A stretch of DNA of 64,000 nucleotides from Leptospira paudalimensis. Lineage in GTDB: Bacteria; Spirochaetota; Leptospiria; Leptospirales; Leptospiraceae. The stretch's first letter is position 1. The number at the start of each line of letters is the position of its first letter. Of the stretch, positions 8,015-16,933 are shown in pieces. The translations under genes were made by a program, and so were the position numbers. The notes under the pieces were generated by a model, which was not told the DNA's origin, did not search any database, and saw nothing but the letters and a program-made list of their open reading frames with translations. The stretch is taken from contig NZ_JAMQPR010000003.1 in the NCBI RefSeq assembly GCF_026151345.1, positions 1 to 64,000 on the forward strand, written 5' to 3'.

Positions 8015-9748
8015 ATGGGAAAAGAAACGTTAGAAAGATTTTTTACAGCAAAATATCTAGCTATTCCGTCCTATCAGCGTGATTATGCATGGGAAATTTC
8101 AAATATTGATGATTTGTTTGAAGATATATTAGAAGCACTAGAATCTAATACTAGTCATTATCTTGGAACAGTTATACTTTCGGAAAGTGATGAAAAGGAA
8201 AAATTCTGGGTTGTTGATGGTCAACAAAGGTTAACGACTATCACAATGATCATTAATGCAATGATTACAGAGATTGCAGATGAAACACAAAAAATAATTT
8301 TCAAAGATCGTTACATAAAAAGTCAAAAAACACGTTTGCAGCTATTAGGTGATAATGAATCATTTTTTGAAGATTTACTTTCTGGATTTCCATTAAACCC
8401 AACTACAAAAAGTCAAGTTTTGTTAAATTCCGGATATGCACACATAAAAACGAGAATTACGTCTCTTATCAATTCAACTGCTTACCCGATAGAGAATTTA
8501 TTAAATTCATTAGCAAAATTTGAAATTATGGAGTTTATTGAATCTGATGAAGGTAAAGCTATCAGAATATTTCAAACCGTAAACGATAGAGGAAAATCGT
8601 TAACAAATTTGGAGAAAGCAAAAAGTCTCCTGATGTATTATTCAAATCGATTTTTAAATGGTAGTAAAGATGAAAAAATTAAATTAGCTTTCGGAAGTAT
8701 ATTTAAATCATTTTTAAAGGTAAAGGCGATATCAGAAGAGTTTGGTATTTCCACAATCAATTCAAAAATTTTCACCGAAGATTCAGTGTTTAGATACCAT
8801 TTTCTAGCTTATGATAATCAAAAATATGACTATAAAGCTAGCAGCGACTATATACTTGAACATTTTCTTAAAGGACATTTGAAAGAAATTAGAATATCTA
8901 TAACTGATTTGGAAAAATTCGTTTCGGATTATGTTGATGACTTAGAATTATTTTATCATTCTTTTCAAAATCTCATTGAAAAGGTAAAAAAAATCCATTA
9001 CTATAAATACTTCTGTAATCTTGAATTTTCAACTATCCTTTACCCTCTTCTTATTCGTCTTGAATCATTGAATATTTTAGATGAAGTTGTGCCCGGTAAA
9101 AAATATACATTCATTGAATTGCTTGAAAAGGTTGATTTTCGCGTCTATAAAATTCGAGGTACAGATCCAGAAGTAGATATGTCAATATTGGCAAGAGATT
9201 CAAGAACCTTAACAAAGGAAGAAATACGTGATCAGTTATTTGACTTTACTACTAGATTCATGAGTGACTCACTTTTCGCAAGCTACCTCGAAAGAGATGT
9301 TCGATATTCCGCGCTTAGTCATCTTTTCTTTGAGTATGATAATTATTTACGAACCTCGATGCCATCTAGAAGAAACACATGGGGATTATCAGAGATGTAT
9401 AACATTAATAATGATAGGAAGAAAACGCCTACAGTTGAACATATTTTTCCTCAAACTCCAAGATTCTCCTTCCCAAATTTAGGATTTAACTCGCTCGAAG
9501 AATACTTGATCGCAAACAACAAGCTAGGAAATTTGCTACTGTTAGAAAAAGAAATCAATAGTGCATGCCAGAATAAAAATCCTAGTGAAAAAGCGACCAA
9601 CCAAAATCTTTATTCAAAATCAGATTTTACTGCAGTTCAGGAAACTATGGCTCAAATTTTAAATGCAAACAATTCCTTCACTATCAATGATTTATCAACG
9701 AGAACTGAATCTATAAAAAACTTTTGCTTAGATCATTGGAAACTATAA
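8015..9748 (+). CDS. DUF262/DUF1524 GmrSD-like endonuclease
   Basis: 577 residues, start supported by a GGAG ribosome site. The N-terminal DUF262 (ParB/Srx-like) domain shows IPSYQRDYAW (about 18-27) and VVDGQQRLTT (about 66-75). The C-terminal DUF1524 domain carries the His-Me finger-type motif TVEHIFPQT (about 472-480), with NLLLLEKEINSACQNK downstream. GmrS (DUF262) and GmrD (DUF1524) together form type IV restriction enzymes that cut modified phage DNA; many homologues are single chains like this one. It is a stand-alone gene 111 bp after the ADP-ribosylglycohydrolase. Target specificity cannot be read from sequence. Confidence 0.88.
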   Translation: MGKETLERFFTAKYLAIPSYQRDYAWEISNIDDLFEDILEALESNTSHYLGTVILSESDEKEKFWVVDGQQRLTTITMIINAMITEIADETQKIIFKDRYIKSQKTRLQLLGDNESFFEDLLSGFPLNPTTKSQVLLNSGYAHIKTRITSLINSTAYPIENLLNSLAKFEIMEFIESDEGKAIRIFQTVNDRGKSLTNLEKAKSLLMYYSNRFLNGSKDEKIKLAFGSIFKSFLKVKAISEEFGISTINSKIFTEDSVFRYHFLAYDNQKYDYKASSDYILEHFLKGHLKEIRISITDLEKFVSDYVDDLELFYHSFQNLIEKVKKIHYYKYFCNLEFSTILYPLLIRLESLNILDEVVPGKKYTFIELLEKVDFRVYKIRGTDPEVDMSILARDSRTLTKEEIRDQLFDFTTRFMSDSLFASYLERDVRYSALSHLFFEYDNYLRTSMPSRRNTWGLSEMYNINNDRKKTPTVEHIFPQTPRFSFPNLGFNSLEEYLIANNKLGNLLLLEKEINSACQNKNPSEKATNQNLYSKSDFTAVQETMAQILNANNSFTINDLSTRTESIKNFCLDHWKL

Positions 9749-9831
9749 TCATAAATTAAGATATTAATGAATAAGGTAAAATTAACTTGTCTGAATTAAT
9801 TTCAAAGTTAATGTAATATCATTTCTTTTAT

Positions 9832-10155
9832 ATGAAAAAAATAAAATTAATGTTAACTTTCACGCTTATTGTCTTTATTGGATTACATTGCAGTAAATGG
9901 TCCGATTATCAGGGGAATATGACTTGGAAAGAAGCCGATGATGTATGTAAAATGAATGGAATGCGACTTCCAAGGATAGATGAATTAAAGGAAGAATACA
10001 GCGCAGGTAAATCGATTCATTGGGAAAACAAAGGTTCAACTTATTACTGGTCTTCCACGCCAGATGGATTGAAATATTATGTGATGGCACCTTATTTTGT
10101 AGAAGTTCTGAGTTTCGGACCTCAATCATCTGCAGGTGTAAAATGTCATAAATAA
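9832..10155 (+). CDS. Small lipoprotein, DUF1566-like
   Basis: 107 residues with a signal peptide ending in the lipobox-like IGLHC (cysteine at about residue 20), so probably lipidated. The mature part reads MTWKEADDVCKMNGMRLPRIDEL, then YYWSSTPDG and a final CHK. This resembles DUF1566/FGE-sulfatase-type lectin-like folds common in Leptospira lipoproteins. It sits between the GmrSD-like gene and palindrome copy 3. The function is unknown; an envelope location is inferred. Confidence 0.75.
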   Translation: MKKIKLMLTFTLIVFIGLHCSKWSDYQGNMTWKEADDVCKMNGMRLPRIDELKEEYSAGKSIHWENKGSTYYWSSTPDGLKYYVMAPYFVEVLSFGPQSSAGVKCHK

Positions 10156-10238
10156 ATATTTCAAAAACTTATGGATTAATCCCTTATGTAAGTAGAAGCA
10201 ACTAGTTACTTTTGAAATAGCCTTAGCAAAAAAATCTC

Positions 10239-10259
10239 TTCGGAAAGACTTCTTCCGAA
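10239..10259. promoter_or_regulatory. 21-bp palindrome, copy 3 (TTCGGAA-N7-TTCCGAA)
   Basis: A perfect consensus copy, 55 nt before the start at 10315 of a frameshifted two-transmembrane protein gene. There is no T-run after it, so it does not look like a terminator for the upstream lipoprotein gene. Confidence 0.75.
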
Positions 10260-10314
10260 AATACCCATTACGTTCGTTATGATATGAGTCATTCAACATT
10301 AAGGAAGGTGTTAT

Positions 10315-11132
10315 ATGATTCAAATGGAAAAAATCGAAGAATTTGTATCGAAAGTCGCTCGCGTTTTAGGAATGTTTTTTATGCTCTTATTGGTTTTGGT
10401 ATTAGGTTGGAATGTACTCGCCTATACATACCAATTAGTGAAACCAGTTTTCAATCAGAAGTATCCAAAAACAGAATTCAAAATCCAAGACTTCAAACGA
10501 AGTACCCCTGCCTCTGCTGATGCAAGCGAGTCTGAATCAAAGAAGGAAGTGACTTATTCTGAGAAACTTGCGATTGCCGTTTTGGAGGATGTCAAAAAGG
10601 ACTTTGAATCGACGCTAGCAAATGTAGTGAGACTAAAAGGAATAGGACTTGTTCGAGGCCAAATCAGTGACGAACTCAAAAGTTTGCCATATGCAGAATT
10701 AAATGAAAGTGTCGAAGCTGTGATCCAAGATACAACTCTAAGTATTGGCAGATCTTTTTTGATAAATCCAAAGAAAGAATCGCATATGATTTAGAATACC
10801 AATTCTCAGAAGATTCATTTAGAGAAGATGCATCGGAACAAATGACGGAGTATCTAAAAGAATCTATGAAAAAAGGATATTCTCCGAATGCGATCTACAA
10901 CTACCAAAACGAAGAAATTGATTTCTTAACAGATATCAAACAAAGTAAAGTCTACCGAAAATTCTGGGAAGACTATACCAGTGGTAAATCTCAATTGGAT
11001 GCAAAAAATGCCAAAGAAGAGTTTTTCACAAACACAAGACTGATTGTGTTAGGATCCATCCTGTTACTTTTGCCATTCTTAGGAGTTTTGTTTTCCATTA
11101 TGCGAATCGAAAAACACCTCGCAAAACGTTAG
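10315..11132 (+). pseudogene. Frameshifted bitopic membrane protein
   Basis: Two frames combine into one protein of about 272 residues. The first has an N-terminal transmembrane segment (MFFMLLLVLVLGWNVLAY) and runs to ...TTLSIGRSF. The second runs ...FDKSKERIAYDLEYQF... to a C-terminal transmembrane segment (LIVLGSILLLLPFLGVLF) and ends at 11132. The break falls in a six-T run at 10755-10760; a seventh T would restore the frame. The domain between the two membrane helices is charged and probably faces one compartment. The run could be phase-variable, mutated or a sequencing error. Palindrome copy 3 lies upstream. No family recognised. Confidence 0.65.
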
Positions 11133-11138
11133 TTCCGT

Positions 11139-12236
11139 TTACTTTCTTTTCCCTTTTTGGCTCCCCTTTGTTGGGGAGTCCTTTTTGGTTGTTTGTTTTA
11201 GTTTTGTTTCCGAATAAAACTGACTAAGATTATTTAACTTAGATCGAAAGGTCGCGACTGCTTCTTTTGGTCCAATTAGCTTCGCATATCTTTCATAGTT
11301 AAATAAAATATCAAAGATTAAGTATTCGTTATGAGTTTTAATTTCAACTGTAGCTGAATTAGTCTTTGCGTCTTCTTCGATCACAGAACAAGGTATATTG
11401 ATGCTATGTAGAAAGTAATCTAAATTGTTTTTTGCCATCCAAATGGTATATGTTACTTCTTTTTTTTGGAACTTGGCAAATGGATTGTTGTTTAAGTAAT
11501 CAATCAGATCGAAATTTGGGAGTTCGGTTTCATTACTCAGAGAAGAAATGAGTGCGGAATAAAAATCTAGTTTTGGATTTTGAATTCGGCTCAACATAAA
11601 TGATTTTGTGTTTTTATCTTTTGTGTCGTATGCGATGAGACCTAAATTTCCTTCCACAAGAGTGATAGCCCGTGGATACACTCGTCTTTGCTCTAGTCGA
11701 ATGTTCATCAGTTTTTTATATTGAAACTCAATAGGCAAATTGAATTTGATCGCATAACGAACAACGATGAGAAACGTAGGTAAGGCAATTTTGTCTTTCC
11801 AGTTCTTCAAAACAATTTGCAAGGCTTCATCACTTGTAAAATGGGCAAAGGATTTTAAGATAGTTAATGAGATTGAAAAGATTTTTGAAAGATCGCTCTC
11901 TTGTAAGTTACATTCTTTCGATTGAAAGTTAATAGTGACATTAAACTTATCTTTTATTTCTTTCTGATAATTTGAAAGCCGTTTACGAACAATTTCTTGT
12001 AGAGATGTTTTTTTGTCTGGATCATCATCTTCTTTGTCTTCTAATAATCCCTTTTTCCAAGCTTCCGGATCCGTGTCAATTTGGTGGATCTCATCGAATC
12101 GTGTGTATAAATCTCCGACATTCATGATTTCATCATGTTGATTTTTAGTTTTTTCTTTGAGATACCATTCTCTTCCTAAAAGAAGGACCTCGAGTCCTTT
12201 TTGGATTTGTTCTTCTTTGGTAAGATTTTTTGCCAT
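11139..12236 (-). CDS. WYL-domain transcriptional regulator
   Basis: 365 residues from ATG 12236; the longer frame uses a TTG. The central WYL-like domain reads LPIEFQYKKL (about 175-184), RRVYPRAITLVEGNLGLIAYD and FMLSRIQNPKLDF, followed by a C-terminal region resembling the WCX extension (YAKLIGPKEAVATFRSKL). WYL proteins such as CapW and BrxR bind inverted repeats and often control phage-defence loci, with the WYL domain sensing a ligand. The N-terminal 110 residues are charged and lack an obvious helix-turn-helix, though a divergent winged helix is possible. Two inverted repeats upstream (12302-12352) may be its own operators. It converges on the frameshifted gene at 10315. Confidence 0.75.
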   Translation of the reverse strand: MAKNLTKEEQIQKGLEVLLLGREWYLKEKTKNQHDEIMNVGDLYTRFDEIHQIDTDPEAWKKGLLEDKEDDDPDKKTSLQEIVRKRLSNYQKEIKDKFNVTINFQSKECNLQESDLSKIFSISLTILKSFAHFTSDEALQIVLKNWKDKIALPTFLIVVRYAIKFNLPIEFQYKKLMNIRLEQRRVYPRAITLVEGNLGLIAYDTKDKNTKSFMLSRIQNPKLDFYSALISSLSNETELPNFDLIDYLNNNPFAKFQKKEVTYTIWMAKNNLDYFLHSINIPCSVIEEDAKTNSATVEIKTHNEYLIFDILFNYERYAKLIGPKEAVATFRSKLNNLSQFYSETKLKQTTKKDSPTKGSQKGKRK

Positions 12237-12301
12237 TTCGCGTCGATTGGAACATTTGGAAGATTTGCTGCAAATCAATTCTGATTAAAATTTAAGTTAC
12301 C

Positions 12302-12352
12302 AGCAAATTTTTGCTAGGTTTGATTTTGACCAGCTAACCAAAAATTGTCAGC
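12302..12352. promoter_or_regulatory. Inverted repeats upstream of the WYL gene
   Basis: AGCAAA-2-TTTGCT (12302-12315) and GCTAAC-8-GTCAGC (12333-12352, one mismatch) lie 65-116 bp before the leftward WYL gene. Sites of this kind are typical of autoregulation by WYL repressors. They differ from the 21-bp palindrome found elsewhere. A possible rightward promoter starts with TTGACA at 12406. Confidence 0.4.
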
Positions 12353-12545
12353 AAGATGATAACTTTTAAATCCTTAAGTAATTTATCAAGATTCATGAAA
12401 ATAAGTTGACAAACGCCTATTGGTGATATATTGGGGCAGACGTTTTCAGAAAAATCAATGATCAAGGTGTTAACTTATGAAAGATGTGGTTGGTTTCAAG
12501 AAGCGAATAGATCATAAATTGATTCTTAAAAGGTAGGTATATAAT

Positions 12546-12683
12546 ATGGAGAATAAGAATAATGAGGATGATATGGAAATGGATTGGGAAGAAGCTTGGA
12601 GACTTGATAATGAAATGAAAGCTACTGAATATTACAAAAGAATTCAAGAAGCTCGTAAGCAGAGAGTTCCCAAAGAACAAACT
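12546..12683 (+). CDS. Possible very small acidic protein
   Basis: 45 codons, beginning MENKNNEDDMEMDWEEAW and ending QSSQRTN. The start follows an AAGGTAGG ribosome-like site and a TTGACA box lies about 140 bp upstream. The product is strongly acidic at its N-terminus, then helical and basic. A 19-codon frame (12477-12536) with its own AAGGTG site precedes it. There is no homology evidence, so this is a weak call; an antitoxin-like peptide or leader would be possible. Confidence 0.3.
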
Positions 12684-12999
12684 GAAGACAGTCCTAATCC
12701 GGGAGAAAATTAACTTCAGTTTGAATTAGGAAAAAATCCAATTGAGGGTAGTGACATGGGCTTTTTTGCACGAGGTTCTACTCGGTCGTTTTTTCTATAT
12801 GCGGTGACTTATTGATTTTGGCAAATTCAGACTTTCGATTTCTCAGTGGATTATAGTGTTCTAAATGGCTGAAAAGAGGACTCAAATTTTGCCTTAGAAT
12901 CGATTTCTAGCCTATTCGAATCTTAAAAATGGGGTTCTATAGCCGAGCATCCTTTCCAGAGCTTAGATTTCAGTTTTCTTGCCTCTAACTATATTTGGA
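12684..12999. other. Intergenic region, no gene seen
   Basis: AT-rich DNA between the small acidic frame and palindrome copy 4. No open frame of protein-like composition and no strong hairpin with T-tract were seen. Confidence 0.4.
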
Positions 13000-13020
13000 A
13001 ACGGAAACAAAATGTCCGAT
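13000..13020. promoter_or_regulatory. 21-bp palindrome, copy 4 (AACGGAA-N7-GTCCGAT)
   Basis: A degenerate copy of the recurrent palindrome, keeping both CGGA and TCCGA cores and the exact 7-bp gap. It lies exactly 31 nt before the start at 13052, the same distance as at copies 2 and 10. Confidence 0.55.
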
Positions 13021-13051
13021 TTTTCACCTTTGCACCATGTAAAGTTTCCTT

Positions 13052-13975
13052 ATGTTGCGAACTTACTATCAGAAAGAAATGGTGCCGGTAGAGTGTGTGG
13101 GGTATTCGTTAAGTCCGAAAAAACCTAAGTTACTTTTGGACTTGATACAGGAGTTAGGTTACGAAGATCATTTTCAGATTTTTGCCAATTGGAAACCTTT
13201 TGAGATCGAAGATTTTTTAATCGGGCATACAGAAACATATGTAAAAGCTTTTTTTAAAGGAGAAGGTCCACTTGCGTCATCAAACGGATTTGAATGGAAT
13301 CTATCACTAGCAAGTTCTGTCTGTTTTACGAATGCTTCTCTGTATCAAGCCATCCGTGATAGTTTCCTTTTTGATGAAGTCACATTTAGTCCCACATCTG
13401 GGTTTCATCATGCAATGCCGAATCGTGGAAGTGCGTTTTGTACATTCTCAGGCCAGGTGATCGCTTCGGTTAAATTGTATCGAGAACTTGGGATCAGAGG
13501 TGCTTACATTGATTTGGATGGTCATTTTGGAAATTCCATTGAAGATACAAATTCATTTTTACCAGAAGTTAAACAAGCAATTCCCTTTAATATTAATCCC
13601 AAAGGAAATCATGCGGCTTACATCAAAGACACGAAACAAAAGATGGAACTAGTTTTGGAAGAGGTAGCAAAAAACAAAATTCATTACGTTGTGTTTTGTT
13701 CTGGGGCCGACTCGCTGGTGGATGATGATTTAGGTGGGAGTGTGACCATTGAAGAGTGGCTTCACTTAAAAGAATGGATGTATAATGAAATTTCTCGTTT
13801 CGATAAAGGCTCCAAAAAATTTCCATCTACGATCAGTTTGTTTGGTGGGTATAGGAAAGATCATTTCCGTTCTGTGTTAGATGCTCATCTTATGGACTTA
13901 CTTCTCTGTTTGAAAATCCGGTATGGGACGGAATTGCCGTATCAGTCGGAGTATCGAAAAAAGGGTGGAAGGTAG
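13052..13975 (+). CDS. Histone-deacetylase-fold (arginase/HDAC) amidohydrolase
   Basis: 307 residues. HDAC-family landmarks are visible: LIGHTETYVKAF (about 57-68, like the family's H..YV motif), TSGFHHA (about 115-121, the catalytic histidine pair), AYIDLDGHFGN (about 150-160, zinc-binding D-x-D/H) and SGADSLVDDDLGG (about 217-229). These are Zn enzymes acting on acetyl-lysine, acetylpolyamines or similar amides. The length fits the compact bacterial class. Palindrome copy 4 is upstream, so it may belong to the putative regulon. The substrate is unknown. Confidence 0.85.
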   Translation: MLRTYYQKEMVPVECVGYSLSPKKPKLLLDLIQELGYEDHFQIFANWKPFEIEDFLIGHTETYVKAFFKGEGPLASSNGFEWNLSLASSVCFTNASLYQAIRDSFLFDEVTFSPTSGFHHAMPNRGSAFCTFSGQVIASVKLYRELGIRGAYIDLDGHFGNSIEDTNSFLPEVKQAIPFNINPKGNHAAYIKDTKQKMELVLEEVAKNKIHYVVFCSGADSLVDDDLGGSVTIEEWLHLKEWMYNEISRFDKGSKKFPSTISLFGGYRKDHFRSVLDAHLMDLLLCLKIRYGTELPYQSEYRKKGGR

Positions 13976-14002
13976 CTTTCCATCGCGAAGCTGAGTCTTC
14001 GG

Positions 14003-14290
14003 TTATAGTTCGAAGAGTCCTTTGATGAAAGAATTTTGATCAATCGGTTCGGGTGCGCTTGCGATGATGTCTTGTAGGCTTGCCTTTTCTCCTTTTTTGA
14101 GTCGATCTAAATGTTCAAAGAGAAGTTGCATATGGAGTGAGTCCTCTTCATCCGGATATTCTTCCTCAATATCCTCTGGGAAGAAGTCTGGATCCTCCAT
14201 CATCTCTTCCATCTGTCGTCTCATCGCTTCTAATTCTTCTTTTGTTGCCAGTCCATCATTCTCTTCTTTCATGTTCTGCTTACCAAGCAT
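14003..14290 (-). CDS. Small acidic hypothetical protein
   Basis: 95 residues from ATG 14290, with another possible start at 14272 (MKEENDG). It is rich in Glu and Asp (EELEAMRRQMEEMMEDPDFF, then EDIEEEYPDEED), helical and probably cytoplasmic. No family recognised. It converges with the HDAC-fold gene and lies downstream of the leftward PD-(D/E)XK gene. Confidence 0.6.
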   Translation of the reverse strand: MLGKQNMKEENDGLATKEELEAMRRQMEEMMEDPDFFPEDIEEEYPDEEDSLHMQLLFEHLDRLKKGEKASLQDIIASAPEPIDQNSFIKGLFEL

Positions 14291-14348
14291 GATATTTAGC
14301 GCTTTTTGTTTTATTGGGCAAGTTATATTTTATGACAATTCAATTTTG

Positions 14349-15599
14349 TTAGGTGGTTTTTTGTTCAATTTGCTGAATGTAAAAAGTAAAAAGTTTAATA
14401 ATTTTATTAAGTTCAAAATTGTCACATGGAATAAAAAATTTGTTATCTTTTGATTTTGATTCTATTTTTGAATTCTTTAAGTATTCTTCGATTTGAGATT
14501 TAATATAATCAGATTCTTGTAATCTTTTATATAAAATTTTTATTTCGAGTTTAGACCCCTTTTTGCTTATCGAGAATATTTTTAATGGCTTATTGATTCC
14601 AACAGAATCATTTAAGAAAATTGAGATTGGATGACTCGTTGAATGTCTTTGTGTTATTTTATTTGAAAATTCTTTTTTTAAGTATGAGCTCAAACTCTCA
14701 ATTAAAGTCCAATTTTCCGTTGTAAATAAATGCCTTTTCTTCCCTGAGAAATTTACAAAATTGTATTCAATTTCTCGAGTAAATTTTCCTTCCGTTTTTT
14801 CCTCAAATTTAGATTTAAAATCACATTCAATAAAATTTATGAAAGATTTTAATAAATACAAACATTCACTATGGATAGGTTCTATTTCTCCATTTTGTGA
14901 ATCGAAAATTATTTCTTTTAGAATTGCAATAATGGGATCTTCACTATATTCAATGATCCCATTGTTATTGTTCCACAATATATGTGCTTTTGGGCAGTTT
15001 GGTAGAACTTTTTCGAAATTTTCAAAAGCATTTTTTGATTTTGGTCCATCTGGAGAGATAAAAATAAATGAAATTAAATCTAGGATATTATCATTTAATT
15101 TAGTAGATTCTATTTCTTTACTCAGAGTTTGAATTGCATAGTTATATTGATTGATTAATTGATTTTGATCAGAGATAGAGTTTTCTCGAATTTTATTTTC
15201 GATCAGAAAAATTTTTCGTAAAGTGCGTGAACTTTTGCTTTTTACGAGTTCTTTAGCATATGATTCTTTAGAGTAGTTCTCTTTTTCAAATATCAGAATT
15301 ACTATATCTACAATTTGCTTTGTTTTACTATCTAAACTATGAAAAGCTTGTTCCAGAAATACTTCTATTTCAAAATTTGAATTGGCTGATAAATCGGTAA
15401 TTTCATCATTCTCTTTAACTAGGTATTTTTGTGAATCTGGGGTATCAGCAAGTGAATAAAATATTCTAAGAATTCTCCTTAGGAATTCGTCTCTTAAGCC
15501 ATGATCTTCAAAACAATCCAGAAGGTATGCTAGAAAAGCTGAAACATTAGGTTCATTTATTGAACCATCTCCACTGGCGAGAATCTTAAATATATTCAT
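14349..15599 (-). CDS. PD-(D/E)XK nuclease superfamily protein
   Basis: 416 residues. The N-terminus (NEPNVSAFLAYLLDCFEDHGL) matches the start typical of the PDDEXK_4-like group, where a helix contacts the active site. The core shows QIVDIVILIFEK (about 90-101) as the acidic strand and FLIENKI (about 130-136) as the E-x-K strand. The C-terminal half is unassigned. The same plan occurs in the gene at 37536 within the large defence-like operon. Such proteins are common as lone restriction-like nucleases in defence islands. Very AT-rich codon use compared with parAB suggests separate acquisition. Confidence 0.75.
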   Translation of the reverse strand: MNIFKILASGDGSINEPNVSAFLAYLLDCFEDHGLRDEFLRRILRIFYSLADTPDSQKYLVKENDEITDLSANSNFEIEVFLEQAFHSLDSKTKQIVDIVILIFEKENYSKESYAKELVKSKSSRTLRKIFLIENKIRENSISDQNQLINQYNYAIQTLSKEIESTKLNDNILDLISFIFISPDGPKSKNAFENFEKVLPNCPKAHILWNNNNGIIEYSEDPIIAILKEIIFDSQNGEIEPIHSECLYLLKSFINFIECDFKSKFEEKTEGKFTREIEYNFVNFSGKKRHLFTTENWTLIESLSSYLKKEFSNKITQRHSTSHPISIFLNDSVGINKPLKIFSISKKGSKLEIKILYKRLQESDYIKSQIEEYLKNSKIESKSKDNKFFIPCDNFELNKIIKLFTFYIQQIEQKTT

Positions 15600-15708
15600 A
15601 TTCTTCTAATTAAATTATATTTTCTATAATTGTCAACGTTTGAATATATTGAATTAGGTATGTTACGAATAAGAAAATAGCCTAAATACAGAATAACGGA
15701 TACATTTA

Positions 15709-16440
15709 ATGGAAAATAAAATTACTAATTATCTAAGAAAATCGTTAGTCTTTTTCATTCTATTTATTGGGAACGCGTATCCCAAAGATAAAGCTCCCGA
15801 TATTCGGGACAAATTTAAGGAATTCGAACCAGGAGTTTATTTCTATGTAAATGAGAGAGACTTCTTTCTTAGGCCTTATAGAAACGATAAATATACAGTA
15901 GAAAAGTATATGAGAGAAAAAATTGTTCCTGTTGTGAATCATTTCTTAACGATTAATTACAAAGGTGATGTTGGTGAACTATCAAATTATATAGGGCAAG
16001 GTACAGTTGAAGATTTTACTAAAAACTGCAAACAAGATAAGATTATACTTTCTGACAGCGATGAATACAAAAAATTGTTATTCAAAAATATACAAACAAG
16101 GAACTATCCATGTGGAATCTCTAGTTATTTCGGCCTACACCATTTATTCAAAGTTTACAAAGAGGATGTATTCTTTTTTGAAACAAAGCATTACTTCCTT
16201 ATTTGGCTGTATCCACAATATAAATACGGAAAGGATAAGAATAGTTCTTGGGAAACTCCGCCATCATTCGATGAGTTAGAACACGGATCTACATTTGTCA
16301 TGTATTATATGAAAGAACCTGATGTAATCGTTAATAGATATTTTTTCAAATTCCATACTGATTCTAAAAAGTATGAACTATTCAGCTATTATCCTGATTT
16401 TACAGAAAATTTAATCGAAAACTTTCAATATGAAAAATAG
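15709..16440 (+). CDS. Exported hypothetical protein
   Basis: 243 residues with a hydrophobic N-terminal segment (SLVFFILFIGNAYP) that reads as a signal peptide or anchor. The rest is aromatic-rich and contains two cysteines (KNCKQD and YPCGISS). No lipobox cysteine and no known domain. No clear Shine-Dalgarno site precedes the ATG, so the start is uncertain. It is divergent from the PD-(D/E)XK gene with a 109-bp spacer. Confidence 0.6.
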   Translation: MENKITNYLRKSLVFFILFIGNAYPKDKAPDIRDKFKEFEPGVYFYVNERDFFLRPYRNDKYTVEKYMREKIVPVVNHFLTINYKGDVGELSNYIGQGTVEDFTKNCKQDKIILSDSDEYKKLLFKNIQTRNYPCGISSYFGLHHLFKVYKEDVFFFETKHYFLIWLYPQYKYGKDKNSSWETPPSFDELEHGSTFVMYYMKEPDVIVNRYFFKFHTDSKKYELFSYYPDFTENLIENFQYEK

Positions 16441-16933
16441 CACATTCATACAATTAGATTCTATCAAAATGTATGATGAATCTGGTCAACTATTCGTTCT
16501 ATGGCTAATGGAGCGAAAAGAAGGATTAGATACTTATGAAATCGCAAAAAAACTAAGAACTGACGTTGGACGCAATCATTGAGAGAGCCATTTGAGTAAT
16601 ATTCCTTTATGCAATAGCAAAAAAATTCTTGTACTTTTTCCAATCCATGTTTCACTTGTATTGTCTTAGGTGAAGATCCAAAAAGACGCGATTCCCCCTT
16701 GAGTTTGCCCTCCTGGGGGACCTTTCTCTCTCCCCAAAAAACTCCTGAAATTATGTCTCATTGTGATTGACAAAATCCGTCCTTTGGATTTAGGTTTTAC
16801 TGTCCGGTAATAGGCATTTGTCGGATGAGGTAGGCAAAGACCTCGGATCACTTCACCTAACTTGATCCCTTGCCACAAAAAGAATGTTAAATGGTTTGGC
16901 CGAAGGCGTGTCTAGGCAAATCGAAGGGACAAC
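16441..16933. other. Structured leader upstream of the HTH/Rep-like gene
   Basis: There is no sure gene. A 37-codon frame (16469-16582, MYDESGQLFVLWLMERK...) may be a gene remnant. Downstream, strong small hairpins occur: TCCCCC-16-GGGGGA at 16693-16720 and GAGGT-8-ACCTC at 16827-16844, the latter flanked by direct CGGAT repeats. A TTGACA box lies at 16767-16772 with a weak TAGGTT 18 bp later. A long hairpin-rich leader before a replication-type gene recalls plasmid copy-number control regions; this is inference. Confidence 0.4.

Noticed and set aside
16666..16878. Leftward 70-codon frame upstream of the HTH gene
   Set aside because: No ribosome site, overlaps strong hairpins, and composition does not look protein-like.
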